This document shows positions 15,828 through 24,774 of a DNA stretch of 64,000 bases, one piece after another. Below the pieces are notes generated by a model. It ran no database searches, had not been told where the DNA came from, and saw only the letters and a program-made list of their open reading frames with translations. The translations under genes and the position numbers were made by a program. This DNA comes from Deltaproteobacteria bacterium (GTDB lineage: Bacteria > Myxococcota_A > UBA9042 > PHBI01). How positions within the stretch are numbered: position 1 is the stretch's first letter; the number at the start of each line of letters is the position of its first letter. The DNA is taken from assembly GCA_011526585.1 (NCBI GenBank), contig WYBB01000185.1, positions 1 through 64,000 of the forward strand. The letters run 5' to 3'.

Positions 15828-17993
15828 TCACCTGGCGCTGCGCACGAGGCGGAAGCCGAGATCGGGCTCGGCGGCCATGAGCGGGGCGTGGTCGCGGGCG
15901 GCGGCGCGCAGCTCGGAGCGCGGCGAGCGATAGGAGCCGCCGCGGATCACGCGGTCGCCTTCGCCGCCCGGGCCGACCGGGTCGCGGGCGATCCCCTTGT
16001 CGGGGTAGCGGCCGTAGGCGTCGTGCACCCACTCGCGCACGTTGCCGAAGAGATCGTGCAGGCCGAAGGCGTTGGCGAGCTTGCCGGCGACCGGGCGCGG
16101 GGCGTCGCCGCCGATCTGAGCGTAGTCATCGAGCGACTCGGGCGGCGGGCTCTGGGCGCGCGCGAGAAACTCCCACTCCGCCTCGGTCGGCAGGCGCCAG
16201 CCGGTGCACCCCACACCCTCGAAGCGCGCGTCGCGGCACGCGAAGAGCGTGTCGCCCGGCGTGCCGCGGCAGCCGCGCAGGGCGTAGCAGGGGGTGAGGC
16301 CGTCGGCTTCGGAGAGCGCGTTGGCGTAGGCGACGGCGTCCCACCAGGTGACCGAGTCGACGGGGCAGCGCGGGCCGCAGTCGAGGTGGCGCCAGGGGCG
16401 CGTGGCGAAGCGCTGAGCCCACTCGGCCTGGGTGACCTCGGTCGGTGAGGCGATGAGGTCGCGGCCGAGCACGACCTCGTGCAGGGTCTCGTCCTCCTCG
16501 TGCGCCGGATCGTGTGGCGCGGAGCCGCGCGCGAAGCGGCCGGCCGCGACCGTGACCGGAGCGAGGGCGGGTGGCTCGTCGGAGGTGGCGGAGCGGGCGG
16601 GCGCAGGCGGCGGGGCGCCCTCGACGGTGACGGCGGCGGCGGGTGACGAGGGCGTGTCGTCGCGCGAGGCGGCGATGGCGATGAGCGTAACGGCGGCCGC
16701 GGCGGCGGCGGCGACGACGAGCCAGCGCCATACGAGGTGGCGGCGCGCGGACGGCGACGGCGCGGCGGCGGAGCGATCGAGCACGCCGGTCGGTGAGGTC
16801 GTCAGGGGTCGTGGCGGCTCCGGCGCGGCCTCGGGGGCCGTCTGCGCGGGCTGGCTCGACGGGCGCATGAGGCGCTTCGTCGGCGCCGGCGGGGGCTCGA
16901 AGCCCGCGGGGAGCGAGCCGCTCTGCAGGGGGGTCGCCTCGACCAGGCGCGCGACCGGGATCGAGGTGAAGTGGTGGCCGGCGGCGCGCAGGGCGTCGAG
17001 CGCGTGCTGGAGGCCGGCGCGAAAGTCGGCGGCGTTGGCGTAGCGGGCCTCGGGCTCCGGCGCGAGCGCGTGCGCGACGAAGATGCGGAGCTCCTCGGGG
17101 AAGCCCAGGCCGGCGACGCGCGACCAGGGATCGAAGGCGGCGTCGAGCTTGAGCGCGAGCGTGGTCTGCACGTCGCCGCCGCCGTAGGGGCGCTTGCCGG
17201 TCATGAGCTCGAAGGCGAGCACGCCGAGCGCGTAGAGGTCGGTCCAGGGGCCGAGCTTGCCGCGCAGGATCTGCTCGTGGGCCATGTAGGCGGGCGTGCC
17301 GAGCAGCATCGAGGTCGCGTTGCGGTCCTCGGTGAACTTGGCGAGGCCGAAGTCGAGCACCTTCACGAAGAGGCCGTGCCCGGGCACGGACTGCAGCATG
17401 ACGTTCTCGGGCTTGATGTCGCGGTGCACGATCTGGCGTTCGTGTGCGGCCTCGAGCGCGGCGAGCACCTGCATGAGGATCGCCTGCACCTCGTCGAGGC
17501 TGAGCGGGCGGCGCTCGGCGGCGCGGGTCTCGAGCTCGGTCCAGAGGTTCTTGGCGCCCTCGACGAGCTCCATCGCCAGGAAAGGCGCGCCGCGGTGCTG
17601 CCCGTATTGATAGAGGCGCACGATGTTCGGGTGCGAGAGGCGGGCCAGCGCCTGCGCCTCGACCTCGAACTTGGCGACCTTGATGGTCGCCATGCCGGAG
17701 GGTCCGCCGTCGACGTCGATCAACTTGAGGGCGGCGGGCATGCCGACCGGGAGCTGCAGCGCGCGATAGACGCGACCGAAGCCGCCGGCGCCGAGGAGGC
17801 CGGTGATGAGATAGTCACCGCAGCGTTGGCCGATGAGCTGGTCGGCGGCGAGGTCGATCGGCGCGTCGTCCACGGGGATGAAATGGTATTCGCGCAGCAT
17901 ACAGACGCGCTCGACGCAGCGCTCGCCGACCGGGCCAGGGGCCTGGCAGCTCGGACATCGGCCGGTTGGGCCGGCGGCGGGCGGCGCGAGCAT
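15828..17993 (-). CDS. Membrane Ser/Thr protein kinase fused to a formylglycine-enzyme-like (SUMF1) domain
   Basis: This 721-residue protein starts with a zinc-ribbon-like CPSC...CVERVC segment (residues 13-31). A kinase domain follows (G-loop GAGGFGRVYRA from about 68, AALKLI, HRDIKPENVML near 190, DFGLAK, TPAYMAHEQ) with all catalytic residues present. After a Pro-rich linker comes one transmembrane helix (WLVVAAAAAAAVTLIAIAA, about 430). The outside domain resembles the FGE-sulfatase fold (VTVAAGRFARGSAPHDPAHE, PTEVTQAEW, WRLPTEAEWEFLARA, GNVREWV, VIRGGSY, LGFRLVR). The start at 17993 has GAGGT about 8 nt upstream. In kinases such outer domains are usually sensors rather than enzymes. It is divergent from the outer-membrane protein at 18083. 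Confidence 0.92.
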   Translation of the reverse strand: MLAPPAAGPTGRCPSCQAPGPVGERCVERVCMLREYHFIPVDDAPIDLAADQLIGQRCGDYLITGLLGAGGFGRVYRALQLPVGMPAALKLIDVDGGPSGMATIKVAKFEVEAQALARLSHPNIVRLYQYGQHRGAPFLAMELVEGAKNLWTELETRAAERRPLSLDEVQAILMQVLAALEAAHERQIVHRDIKPENVMLQSVPGHGLFVKVLDFGLAKFTEDRNATSMLLGTPAYMAHEQILRGKLGPWTDLYALGVLAFELMTGKRPYGGGDVQTTLALKLDAAFDPWSRVAGLGFPEELRIFVAHALAPEPEARYANAADFRAGLQHALDALRAAGHHFTSIPVARLVEATPLQSGSLPAGFEPPPAPTKRLMRPSSQPAQTAPEAAPEPPRPLTTSPTGVLDRSAAAPSPSARRHLVWRWLVVAAAAAAAVTLIAIAASRDDTPSSPAAAVTVEGAPPPAPARSATSDEPPALAPVTVAAGRFARGSAPHDPAHEEDETLHEVVLGRDLIASPTEVTQAEWAQRFATRPWRHLDCGPRCPVDSVTWWDAVAYANALSEADGLTPCYALRGCRGTPGDTLFACRDARFEGVGCTGWRLPTEAEWEFLARAQSPPPESLDDYAQIGGDAPRPVAGKLANAFGLHDLFGNVREWVHDAYGRYPDKGIARDPVGPGGEGDRVIRGGSYRSPRSELRAAARDHAPLMAAEPDLGFRLVRSAR

Positions 17994-18026
17994 CGTTGGA
18001 CCTCGCAGGTGAGGATACGCTAGGCT

Positions 18027-18051
18027 GATGGTCGAGTCGACCGTGACCATC
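18027..18051. promoter_or_regulatory. Dyad symmetry between divergent kinase and outer-membrane protein genes
   Basis: GATGGTC (18027-18033) and GACCATC (18045-18051) form perfect 7-bp arms around an 11-bp centre that itself contains GTCGAC. The dyad sits in the 89-bp divergent gap, 33 bp before the plus-strand ATG. It is a possible operator; no regulator is assigned. Confidence 0.4.
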
Positions 18052-18082
18052 CCGCGCGCGTAACGCGGGTTTCGGAGATGCG

Positions 18083-19183
18083 ATGCGAACCATGCTCATG
18101 AGCCTCGTCGTGGGAGGTCTGGTCGCTGCGACGGCGCCGGCGCGCGCGCAGTCGACCGCCGACGATCTGCGCACGTTGATCGCCGACGACCTGACCGCGC
18201 TCGGCGTGAACCTGCCGGTGTGGATGGCGCAGCACATCACGTCGGTGATGGCGCCGGTCGGGATCGGCGCGGGCTCGGGGATCGGCGACGACGCTGGCGG
18301 CTTCTCGCTCGGGATCGTGACGCGCCTGGGATTGTTCAATAACTTCGATGATGTGGGGCATGGGCTGCAGCTCGTGGACATCCAGCCGTTGATGCCGTCG
18401 CTCATGCCCTGGCCGCAGTTCGGCGTGGTCGTCGGGCTGAACCTCGGCGACGGGCTGGAGCTCGGCGCCGACGTGCAGCTCATCCCGGCGATGGACGTCG
18501 CGGCCGACGACCTGCGCCTGGAGGCCTCGCTCTTCTCGGCGGCGGTGACGCTGCGCTGGCGGCTCAACAAGGCCGAGGGCGCCATGCCGGCGATCGTGCT
18601 CGGGATCGGGGGCGCGATCTACACCGGCGACTTCCGGATCGGGGCCGGCTACTCGGAGCCCTACAGCGAGACGATCGAAGGGCAGACAGTGACCGGGCGC
18701 GTCAGCGTGCAGACGGCGCCCGGCGTGTCGTGGTCGATCTTCCAGGCGAGCCCGGAGCTGCGCGCGGCGTGGGACATCGGCGGGCTCTTCCGGCCGTACG
18801 TCGGCCTGGGGGTCGGGCTCTCGTTCGGCAACGTCGGCGACGAGCTCTCGGTCAAGGCGACGGCGACGATCGAGACGATCGACGGGCGGCCTGTCGACGA
18901 GGATCCGGTGGTCTACGAAGACGACCTCGTGCTCTTCGAGACGAGCCCGGCGCTGTGGACGTTGCGGCCGCACGTCGGCTTCGATCTCGTGCTCGGGGTG
19001 ATCGCGTTCACGGCGCAGCTCGATCTGGCGATCATGGGCAAGGACGAGATCGACGCCGACTTCGCCGAGGGCGCGGGCAGCTTCGACACGAGCGACCCGG
19101 ACTTCCTCTACAACGAGAACGCGCGCGGCTCGCAGACCCAGGCGTCGCTCATCGCGACCTTCGCTTTGCGCGCGCAGTTCTGA
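18083..19183 (+). CDS. Predicted outer-membrane beta-barrel protein
   Basis: This 366-residue protein has a signal peptide (MRTMLMSLVVGGLVAATAPARAQ, cleavage after ARA). Many alternating hydrophobic strands rich in Gly and aromatic residues follow (FGVVVGLNLGDGLELGADVQL, FRPYVGLGVGLSFG, WTLRPHVGFDLVLGV). It ends in Phe (TFALRAQF), the classic C-terminal signal for insertion by the BAM complex. I cannot name a specific family; passive or adhesive roles are both possible. It is divergent from the kinase-FGE gene and convergent with the gene ending at 19200, 16 bp away. Confidence 0.75.
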   Translation: MRTMLMSLVVGGLVAATAPARAQSTADDLRTLIADDLTALGVNLPVWMAQHITSVMAPVGIGAGSGIGDDAGGFSLGIVTRLGLFNNFDDVGHGLQLVDIQPLMPSLMPWPQFGVVVGLNLGDGLELGADVQLIPAMDVAADDLRLEASLFSAAVTLRWRLNKAEGAMPAIVLGIGGAIYTGDFRIGAGYSEPYSETIEGQTVTGRVSVQTAPGVSWSIFQASPELRAAWDIGGLFRPYVGLGVGLSFGNVGDELSVKATATIETIDGRPVDEDPVVYEDDLVLFETSPALWTLRPHVGFDLVLGVIAFTAQLDLAIMGKDEIDADFAEGAGSFDTSDPDFLYNENARGSQTQASLIATFALRAQF

Positions 19184-19199
19184 TGAAGAGGAGTGTGGC

Positions 19200-20453
19200 T
19201 CAGGTGGGTGCCCGGTCGACGACGAAGTAGAGCGATGTGATCGCGCTGGAGTAGTTGAAGCCGCCGTATTGCTCGGCGCCGAGGTCCTCGAGGTTGAGGT
19301 AGGCGTCCATCGGGCGCCACACGCGGTCGAGGTCGCGGTAGAGGAAGAAGGTGTGGGTCTTGCCGCTGCCCTGCACGAGCGCGAGGCGCGACTGCTCCAC
19401 GGGGCCGAGGCGGAGGCCGGCGAGGTTGTCCTCGACGTGGGCCGCGAAGGTCTCGTAGGCGCCCTTCTTGTCCTTGTCGCGGAATTGCGGCGTGGCGATC
19501 GGGGTACCGGGGCGGGCGGCGGTATCGGTGCGCGAGGCGGTGCCGAGGGCGGCGATGACGCGGCTCGGGTGGTAGGTGCAGGAGGTCCCGCTGGCGGAGT
19601 CGAGGAGGCCGCCCTGGCGGCCGAGGCTCCAGTCGAAGAGCCACTCGGCGCCTTCCGCGACGGCGGGTGGGTCGTCGGAGGCAGCGCCGCGCGAGAGGGC
19701 GAGCGCGAAGAGGTTGGTGAGGCCGCAGGCCAGGTCGTGCATGCGGTTGACGACGGCGTCGGGTCCGGCGTTGCGCACCCAGGCGGCGAGGCGCTTGTTG
19801 ACGATGCGGCCGTCGTTGGCGCGGACCGGATCGACGAGGGCGAGCTCGGCGATATGGCCGGCGATGAACCAGCTCGCCACCGACTCGTGGTGGGTCGCGT
19901 TCTCGCCGAGACCCGGCCCGTCGCCGTCCTCGCGCAGGCGCTTGGACTCGATCTCGGCGCGGTCGCCGCGACGACCGGGGCGCATCTGCATGCGGGTGAT
20001 CGCGTCGAAGAGGGTGCTGTTCTTCAGGAGCTCGACGCGCAGGGACTCGCGCTCGGGCAAGGCCATGAAGACCGCGCGCTGGTCGTCGCTGACCGTCTCC
20101 CAGGAGACGCGGGAGGCGCGCAGGAGCGCGGCGAGGGAGTCGGCCTCGGTGGTGGCGACGCGCGGCTCGCGCGCGACGAGGTCGGCGAGCTCGCGCCACT
20201 CGTAGGGGAAGAGCGGGAAGCCGAAGTGGGCCTTGATGGCGATCAGGAAGGGCAGGTCGCCGGCGCCGGGGATGGGGGGGAAGCCGCCTTCGGCGGGCTC
20301 CGGGGGCGGCGCGAGCAGCGCCTCTTGCTCCTGGAAGCCGAGGCCGCGCAGGGCGTGCCGGAGCTGCACGGCGCCCGAGCTCGCCGGGGTGACGCGCTCG
20401 GGCGCGAGCGCACGAGGCGCGGTGATGGTCGTGGCCGGCAGGGTCGAGTTCAG
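19200..20453 (-). CDS. Hypothetical protein with a non-ATG start
   Basis: This is a frame of about 417 residues with strong codon bias and ordered content (FLIAIKAHFGFPLFPYEWRELADLV, ESVASWFIAGHIAELALVDP, ending SAITSLYFVVDRAPT). The start is unclear. No ATG fits; CTG at 20453 follows GGAGG by 4 nt, and GTG codons at 20369 and 20591 are alternatives. The segment VQLRHALRGLGFQEQEALLAP near the N-terminus resembles the short LRG-x-x-Y/F-xx-xxxLAP leader I associate with proteins linked to extracellular contractile injection systems, but this is a weak resemblance. No signal peptide or enzyme motif is seen. It is divergent from the porin at 20685. The same-frame extension to 22409 is antisense to the porin and hydrolase. 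Confidence 0.6.
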   Translation of the reverse strand: MNSTLPATTITAPRALAPERVTPASSGAVQLRHALRGLGFQEQEALLAPPPEPAEGGFPPIPGAGDLPFLIAIKAHFGFPLFPYEWRELADLVAREPRVATTEADSLAALLRASRVSWETVSDDQRAVFMALPERESLRVELLKNSTLFDAITRMQMRPGRRGDRAEIESKRLREDGDGPGLGENATHHESVASWFIAGHIAELALVDPVRANDGRIVNKRLAAWVRNAGPDAVVNRMHDLACGLTNLFALALSRGAASDDPPAVAEGAEWLFDWSLGRQGGLLDSASGTSCTYHPSRVIAALGTASRTDTAARPGTPIATPQFRDKDKKGAYETFAAHVEDNLAGLRLGPVEQSRLALVQGSGKTHTFFLYRDLDRVWRPMDAYLNLEDLGAEQYGGFNYSSAITSLYFVVDRAPT

Positions 20454-20566
20454 GTGTCCTCCGGGCGCGCGCGCGGCGGCGGCGTCTCGGGCACAGTGGC
20501 GGGCGGGGCGGGGTCGGCTCAACCTCGGAGCCAGGCCGGTTAGGAGCGGGTTAGTCGGAGCGTCGG

Positions 20567-20591
20567 GTGACGAACTCCATGAACTCGTCAC
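20567..20591. promoter_or_regulatory. Inverted repeat upstream of the porin gene
   Basis: GTGACGA (20567-20573) and TCGTCAC (20585-20591) are perfect 7-bp arms around an 11-bp centre containing two GAACTC-like direct repeats. It lies about 95 bp before the porin start in the divergent 231-bp gap. It may be an operator or part of a leader hairpin. The rest of the gap shows nothing else. Confidence 0.35.
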
Positions 20592-20684
20592 GAAGACGTT
20601 GCGTTGCTTCCTTCCACGGGCCACATGCACGTGGTCTGCAGTGATGCAGGGGACCGCGCCGGCGGTCGCCGGAGGAGCACGCGC

Positions 20685-21935
20685 ATGAAGAGGTTCGGGG
20701 CCGCGGTCATCATCGGTGTGGTCGCGTCGGTCGCCGGGGCCGGCTGGGGCGAGGCGCACGCAGCAAAGCCCTGGAAGGGGTTCGTGATCGGGTCCGAGGA
20801 CGGCGCGCACGAGCTGCGGATCGGCGCGCAGCTCAACGTCGACGCCCGGGGCTTCCCGGGCGACGAAGCCGACGCCTACACCGACGAGGTGCGGATCCGG
20901 CGCATGCGCATGAACCTGCGGGCGAAGGTCTTCGAGCACTTCAGCATGCGCATGCTGTTCGACACGGCGGATTCGCGGCTGCAGATCCTCGACGCGGTGA
21001 TCGAGGTGCGGCTGATGGACGAGCTGAAGCTGCGGATCGGCAAGGAGAAATCGCCGGTCTCCTACGAGCGGCTGCAGAGCAGCTCGACGATGCACTTCCT
21101 CGAGAGCGGCGCGGCGGCGGCGCTGACGAACAACCGCGATATCGGGCTGCAGCTGGTCGGCGTGCTCGGCGACGGGCTGCTCGACTACCAGCTCGGGGTC
21201 TGGGACGGCGGACCGGACTCGGTCAGCATCGATCAGAACGATGGCGACGGCTTCGACCTCGCCGGGCGCGTGAGCTTCCAGCCGTTTCGGGAGGCGGGTC
21301 TCAGGGCGCTGGAGGGGCTGGTGATCGGCGTCGGCGGGAGCTGGGGCGAGGTCGAGGGCGAGCTCGACGCGCCGCTCCTCGGGAGCTATCGCAGCTCGGG
21401 CCGGGCGACGTGGTATCGCACGGTGAGCGGTGATGACCTCGCCACGACGGTGATCGCCGACGGCACGCGCATGCGCCTGGGCGGGCACCTCTACTGGCGC
21501 TTCGGGCCGGTGAGCCTCTTCGGCGAGGTGGTGCAGTCGCTCCAGGACGTGCGCCTGGGCGAGGAGGCGGCGACGCTCGGCAACGTCGGCTGGGTGGCGC
21601 AGGCGACCTGGTTGGTGACGTGCGAGGACGCGAGCTGGACCGGCGTCAAGCCGCGGGAGCCGTTCGATCCGCAGGACGGCGGGACCGGCGCGGTCGAGCT
21701 GGCGGTGCGCTGGAGCGAGCTGACGATCGACGAGGAGGCCTTCGAAGGCGGCTTCGCGGATGTGACGCGCTCGGCGCGGGGCGCGCGCTCGTTCACGGCG
21801 GGCGTGACCTGGACCCTGAACCCGAACGTCAGGCTGCAGCTCAACTGGGAGCGCACGATGTTCGACGGCGGCGCGGGCGAGGGCGATCGGCCGACCGAGG
21901 ATCTGGTGGGCACGCGCGTACAGCTCCTGCTCTGA
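20685..21935 (+). CDS. OprP/OprO-like porin
   Basis: This 416-residue protein has a signal peptide (MKRFGAAVIIGVVASVAG...AHA|AKPW) and the layout of phosphate-selective porin O/P relatives: ELRIGAQLNVDARGFPGD, EVRIRRMRMNLRAKVFEHFSMRMLFD, LRIGKEKSPVSYERLQSS, FLESGAAAALTNNRDIGLQLVG and a C-terminal NPNVRLQLNWERTMFDGG...GTRVQLLL. It probably forms a trimeric anion channel in the outer membrane; selectivity cannot be read from sequence. The start at 20685 is fixed by GGAGGAG 7 nt upstream; an upstream ATG at 20604 would give an unlikely N-terminus. The hydrolase gene begins 18 bp after its stop codon. Confidence 0.85.
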   Translation: MKRFGAAVIIGVVASVAGAGWGEAHAAKPWKGFVIGSEDGAHELRIGAQLNVDARGFPGDEADAYTDEVRIRRMRMNLRAKVFEHFSMRMLFDTADSRLQILDAVIEVRLMDELKLRIGKEKSPVSYERLQSSSTMHFLESGAAAALTNNRDIGLQLVGVLGDGLLDYQLGVWDGGPDSVSIDQNDGDGFDLAGRVSFQPFREAGLRALEGLVIGVGGSWGEVEGELDAPLLGSYRSSGRATWYRTVSGDDLATTVIADGTRMRLGGHLYWRFGPVSLFGEVVQSLQDVRLGEEAATLGNVGWVAQATWLVTCEDASWTGVKPREPFDPQDGGTGAVELAVRWSELTIDEEAFEGGFADVTRSARGARSFTAGVTWTLNPNVRLQLNWERTMFDGGAGEGDRPTEDLVGTRVQLLL

Positions 21936-21953
21936 TGTGATAGCGTGGGGGAC

Positions 21954-22889
21954 ATGAGAGGCGCGCGACGGCCGTTCTCGCAGCTCCCCTTCTCGCAGGT
22001 CCCGGAGGCGCCGCGGGTGCCGCACGGGTATGTGCGGACCGAGGCGCGCGAGATCGCGATCGGCTGGCCGGCGGGCGCGCACACGGCGATCCACGTGCGC
22101 ACGCTCGGCGCGGGCCCGCCGCTCCTGCTGGTGCACGGGTTCATGACCTCGAGCTACTCGTTCCGGTACGTGTTCGAGGCGCTGGCGCGGGACTACCGCG
22201 TCTACGCGCCCGACCTGCCGGGCGCGGGGCGGAGCGGCAAGCCCGACGCGAGCTACCACCCGGAGCGGCTGGCCGAGGCGATCGGCGCGATCATCGGCGC
22301 GCTCGGGATCCGCGGCTGCCGCGCGATCGGCAACTCGCTCGGCGGCTACCTGTGCATGCACCTCGCGCTGGCCGACGCCGGCGCCATCTCGCGGCTCGTC
22401 AACCTGCACTCACCCGGGCTGCCGACGGCGCGCATGTGGGCGCTGCAGGCCGCCCTGCGCGTGACGCCCAGCGCCGAGGGGCTGGTGCGTCGCATGGTCG
22501 CCAAGGACCCCGAGCGCTGGGTGCACAAGCACGTGCACTACTTCGACGAGACGCTGAAGTCGCGCGAGGAGCACCGCGAGTACGCCGCGCCGCTCAAGAC
22601 GCGCGAGGGGCAGCGGGCGTTTCATCGCATGCTCTCCGAGACGCTCGATCCGGGCGCGATGCGCGCGTTCGTGCGGCGGCTCGAGGCGCTCGACGGGCGC
22701 TTTCCCATCCCGCTCCAGCTCGTCTACGCGCGCGCCGATCCGATGGTGCCGCCGATCGTCGGCCGGCGGCTCTCGCGGCTCCTGCCTTCGGCGCACTTCG
22801 TCACGCTGGCGCGCGGCTCGCACTTCGCGCACGTCGACGCACCCGATCTCTTCCTCGAGGTGGTGCGCCCGTTCTTGTCCGAGGCGTGA
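21954..22889 (+). CDS. Alpha/beta hydrolase
   Basis: This 311-residue protein has the hydrolase core: LLLVHGFMTSSYSFRYVF (oxyanion HG), APDLPGAGRSGKP, nucleophile elbow GNSLGG (Ser128), acid in YARADPMVPP and catalytic His in ARGSHFAHVDAPDLF. There is no signal peptide, so it is cytoplasmic. Esterase, haloalkane dehalogenase-like and C-C hydrolase activities all use this fold and the substrate is open. A GTG at 21945 is an alternative start. The ATG at 21954 is preceded by TAGCGT 7 nt upstream, a possible leaderless arrangement. Confidence 0.9.
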   Translation: MRGARRPFSQLPFSQVPEAPRVPHGYVRTEAREIAIGWPAGAHTAIHVRTLGAGPPLLLVHGFMTSSYSFRYVFEALARDYRVYAPDLPGAGRSGKPDASYHPERLAEAIGAIIGALGIRGCRAIGNSLGGYLCMHLALADAGAISRLVNLHSPGLPTARMWALQAALRVTPSAEGLVRRMVAKDPERWVHKHVHYFDETLKSREEHREYAAPLKTREGQRAFHRMLSETLDPGAMRAFVRRLEALDGRFPIPLQLVYARADPMVPPIVGRRLSRLLPSAHFVTLARGSHFAHVDAPDLFLEVVRPFLSEA

Positions 22890-22911
22890 GAAAGGGCTAT
22901 CAGCGTCGGTC

Positions 22912-23556
22912 ATGAGCGCCGCCGTCGACATCATCTCGCGACCCTTCTCGATCTCCCCGCGCGATCTCCTCGGCCTCGGCCCGATCGACGTCGCGGCGCT
23001 GCAGGCGCAGCTCGACCCGCTGCGCGAGGACCAGCGCGTGACCTTCGTGCGCGCGCTGAGCAAGGCCGACATGATCCGCCTGTGGGATGCGTGCGACGGG
23101 CGCGTCGTGAGCGCCGAGGACTTCGTGCCGGCGGCGGTGCCGGATCGCACCGAGGTGATCCACAAGGGCAAGAACTCGCTGCCGGCGTTCAACCGCTTCG
23201 AGAAGCGCTTCACGCGCGGCGACCGCGACGGGGTGGTCTACGGCTACAACTACAGCGGGCTCGAGAAGCTGACGCTCGGGCCCGGCTACTTCATCGGCCA
23301 CGTCGAGGCCGACGCGCGCGCCGCCGACCAGCAGGGGATCTTCGGGCTCGACTACTACGAGCCGCCGCCGGAGAGCGCGGCGCTGCCGTCGTCGTGGCCC
23401 CGGGTGCGCAGGAACGAGCTCGGGCTCCAGTGCTTCATCTACGCCAAGATGGTCGACTACATGCGCAAGGTGAGCGAGGGCATCACCATTGGGCGCGCGT
23501 GGAAGCACGGCAAGCGCACGTCGAACTACTTCGTGCTCGCGCGCACGGGCGCTTGA
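22912..23556 (+). CDS. Conserved hypothetical protein
   Basis: This 214-residue protein has no family I recognise. The N-terminal half is helical (IDVAALQAQLDPLREDQRVTFVRALSKADMIRLWDAC). The C-terminal half is rich in Tyr, Gly and Phe (GVVYGYNYSGLEKLTLGPGYFIGHVEAD, GLDYYEPPPES, FIYAKMVDYMRKVSEGITIGRAWKHGKRTSNYFVLAR), suggesting a beta-rich ligand or enzyme domain. There is no signal peptide or membrane segment. It ends 3 bp before the M28 peptidase gene and is probably co-transcribed with it. Confidence 0.7.
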   Translation: MSAAVDIISRPFSISPRDLLGLGPIDVAALQAQLDPLREDQRVTFVRALSKADMIRLWDACDGRVVSAEDFVPAAVPDRTEVIHKGKNSLPAFNRFEKRFTRGDRDGVVYGYNYSGLEKLTLGPGYFIGHVEADARAADQQGIFGLDYYEPPPESAALPSSWPRVRRNELGLQCFIYAKMVDYMRKVSEGITIGRAWKHGKRTSNYFVLARTGA

Positions 23557-23559
23557 GCG

Positions 23560-24702
23560 ATGTGGCGCGCGGCGCTGCTCCTGGCGATCGGGCTCTGCGG
23601 CGCCTGCGCCAAGGGCAAGGCGCGGCCTGACGACGGCGAAGAGCGCTGGCCGCTGGTGGCGTACCTGGCGTCGGACGCGCTCGCGGGGCGGGAGCCGGGT
23701 AGCGAGGGCAGCCAGCTCGCGCGCGCGGCGATCATCGCCGAGATGAAGCGCTGCGGGATCGCGGCGGCGCCGGGTCTGGCGGAGTACGAGCAGGCGACGC
23801 GCGGGCCCGGGGTCAACGTGATCGGCCAGGTGCCGGGCACGGAGGCGGCGCGCTACGTCGTGCTCTCGGCGCACTACGATCACCTCGGCGTGGTCGATGG
23901 CGAGATCATGAACGGCGCCGACGACAACGCGGCGGCGGTCGGCAGCGTAATGCGCGTGGCGTGCGAGCTCGCGCGGAGACCCGGGCGGGCGACGCTGATC
24001 GTCGCGCTCTGGGACAGCGAGGAGCCGCCGTACTTCCTCACCGAGCGCATGGGCAGCCGCTACTGGGTCGAGCACCCGCACGTGCCGCTGTCCGAGGTCG
24101 AGGCGGCGATCGTGCTCGACCTCGTCGGCGGTGGGCTGTGGCCCGACTCGCCGGTGCACGTCGCGCTGGGCGCCGAGAGCTCGCCGGAGCTGGCGGCGCT
24201 GATCCACCAGGCGCCGGTGCCCGAGGGTCTCACGGTCGCGCAGGCGGGGCTGCACCTGGTCGAGGAGCTGGTGACCGGCGGCCACCAGCCGTGGAGCGAC
24301 TACCACTTCTTCCGGCAGCGGAGGGTGCCGTTCGTGTTCCTGTCGAACGGGCAGACGGCGCACTATCACAGGCCGAGCGACGACTTCGCCACGCTCGATC
24401 TCGACAAGCTCGATCGCCAGACGCGCTGGCTCGGTGAGGTGGTGCGGCGCCTGGTCGATCTGCCGGCGCACACGCGGCCGCGCTGGGCGCCGTTCGAACG
24501 GCCCGAGGTCGATCGGCGCGCGGCGGCGGCGCTGGTCGAGGCGGCGCTGGCGTCGGGCGCGTTCTGGGACGCCGGGGAGGCCTTGCGCGCGGACGGCGAG
24601 CGGATCGCGGGCGGGGAGGTGAAGGCGCTCCGGGCCGCGGTGCAGCGCGTGCAGTGCCTCGCCGCGCAGCTCTATCCAAAGTCGCTGTGTCTGCGATTAT
24701 AG
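23560..24702 (+). CDS. M28-family metallopeptidase, predicted lipoprotein
   Basis: This 380-residue protein begins with a lipoprotein-like signal (MWRAALLLAIGLCGAC, Cys16). The M28 zinc aminopeptidase motifs are complete: SAHYDHLG (first zinc His), GADDNAAAVG (bridging Asp), ALWDSEEPPYF (catalytic Glu and zinc Glu), VLDLVGGG and HYHRPSDD (last His). It probably cleaves N-terminal residues from peptides in the periplasm or at the cell surface. It begins 3 bp after the preceding gene and is followed by a 72-bp gap. Confidence 0.9.
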   Translation: MWRAALLLAIGLCGACAKGKARPDDGEERWPLVAYLASDALAGREPGSEGSQLARAAIIAEMKRCGIAAAPGLAEYEQATRGPGVNVIGQVPGTEAARYVVLSAHYDHLGVVDGEIMNGADDNAAAVGSVMRVACELARRPGRATLIVALWDSEEPPYFLTERMGSRYWVEHPHVPLSEVEAAIVLDLVGGGLWPDSPVHVALGAESSPELAALIHQAPVPEGLTVAQAGLHLVEELVTGGHQPWSDYHFFRQRRVPFVFLSNGQTAHYHRPSDDFATLDLDKLDRQTRWLGEVVRRLVDLPAHTRPRWAPFERPEVDRRAAAALVEAALASGAFWDAGEALRADGERIAGGEVKALRAAVQRVQCLAAQLYPKSLCLRL

Positions 24703-24774
24703 GACGGACGACGACGGTCCGCTGTCGCGGTCGCGTGTCCGCCGACCGGGGCGTCGCCAGGGAGGTCTCGCGTC

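Noticed and set aside
20592..22409. Upstream extension of the gene ending at 19200 to an ATG at 22409
   Set aside because: It would run antisense through the porin and hydrolase genes, both of which have strong motif support.
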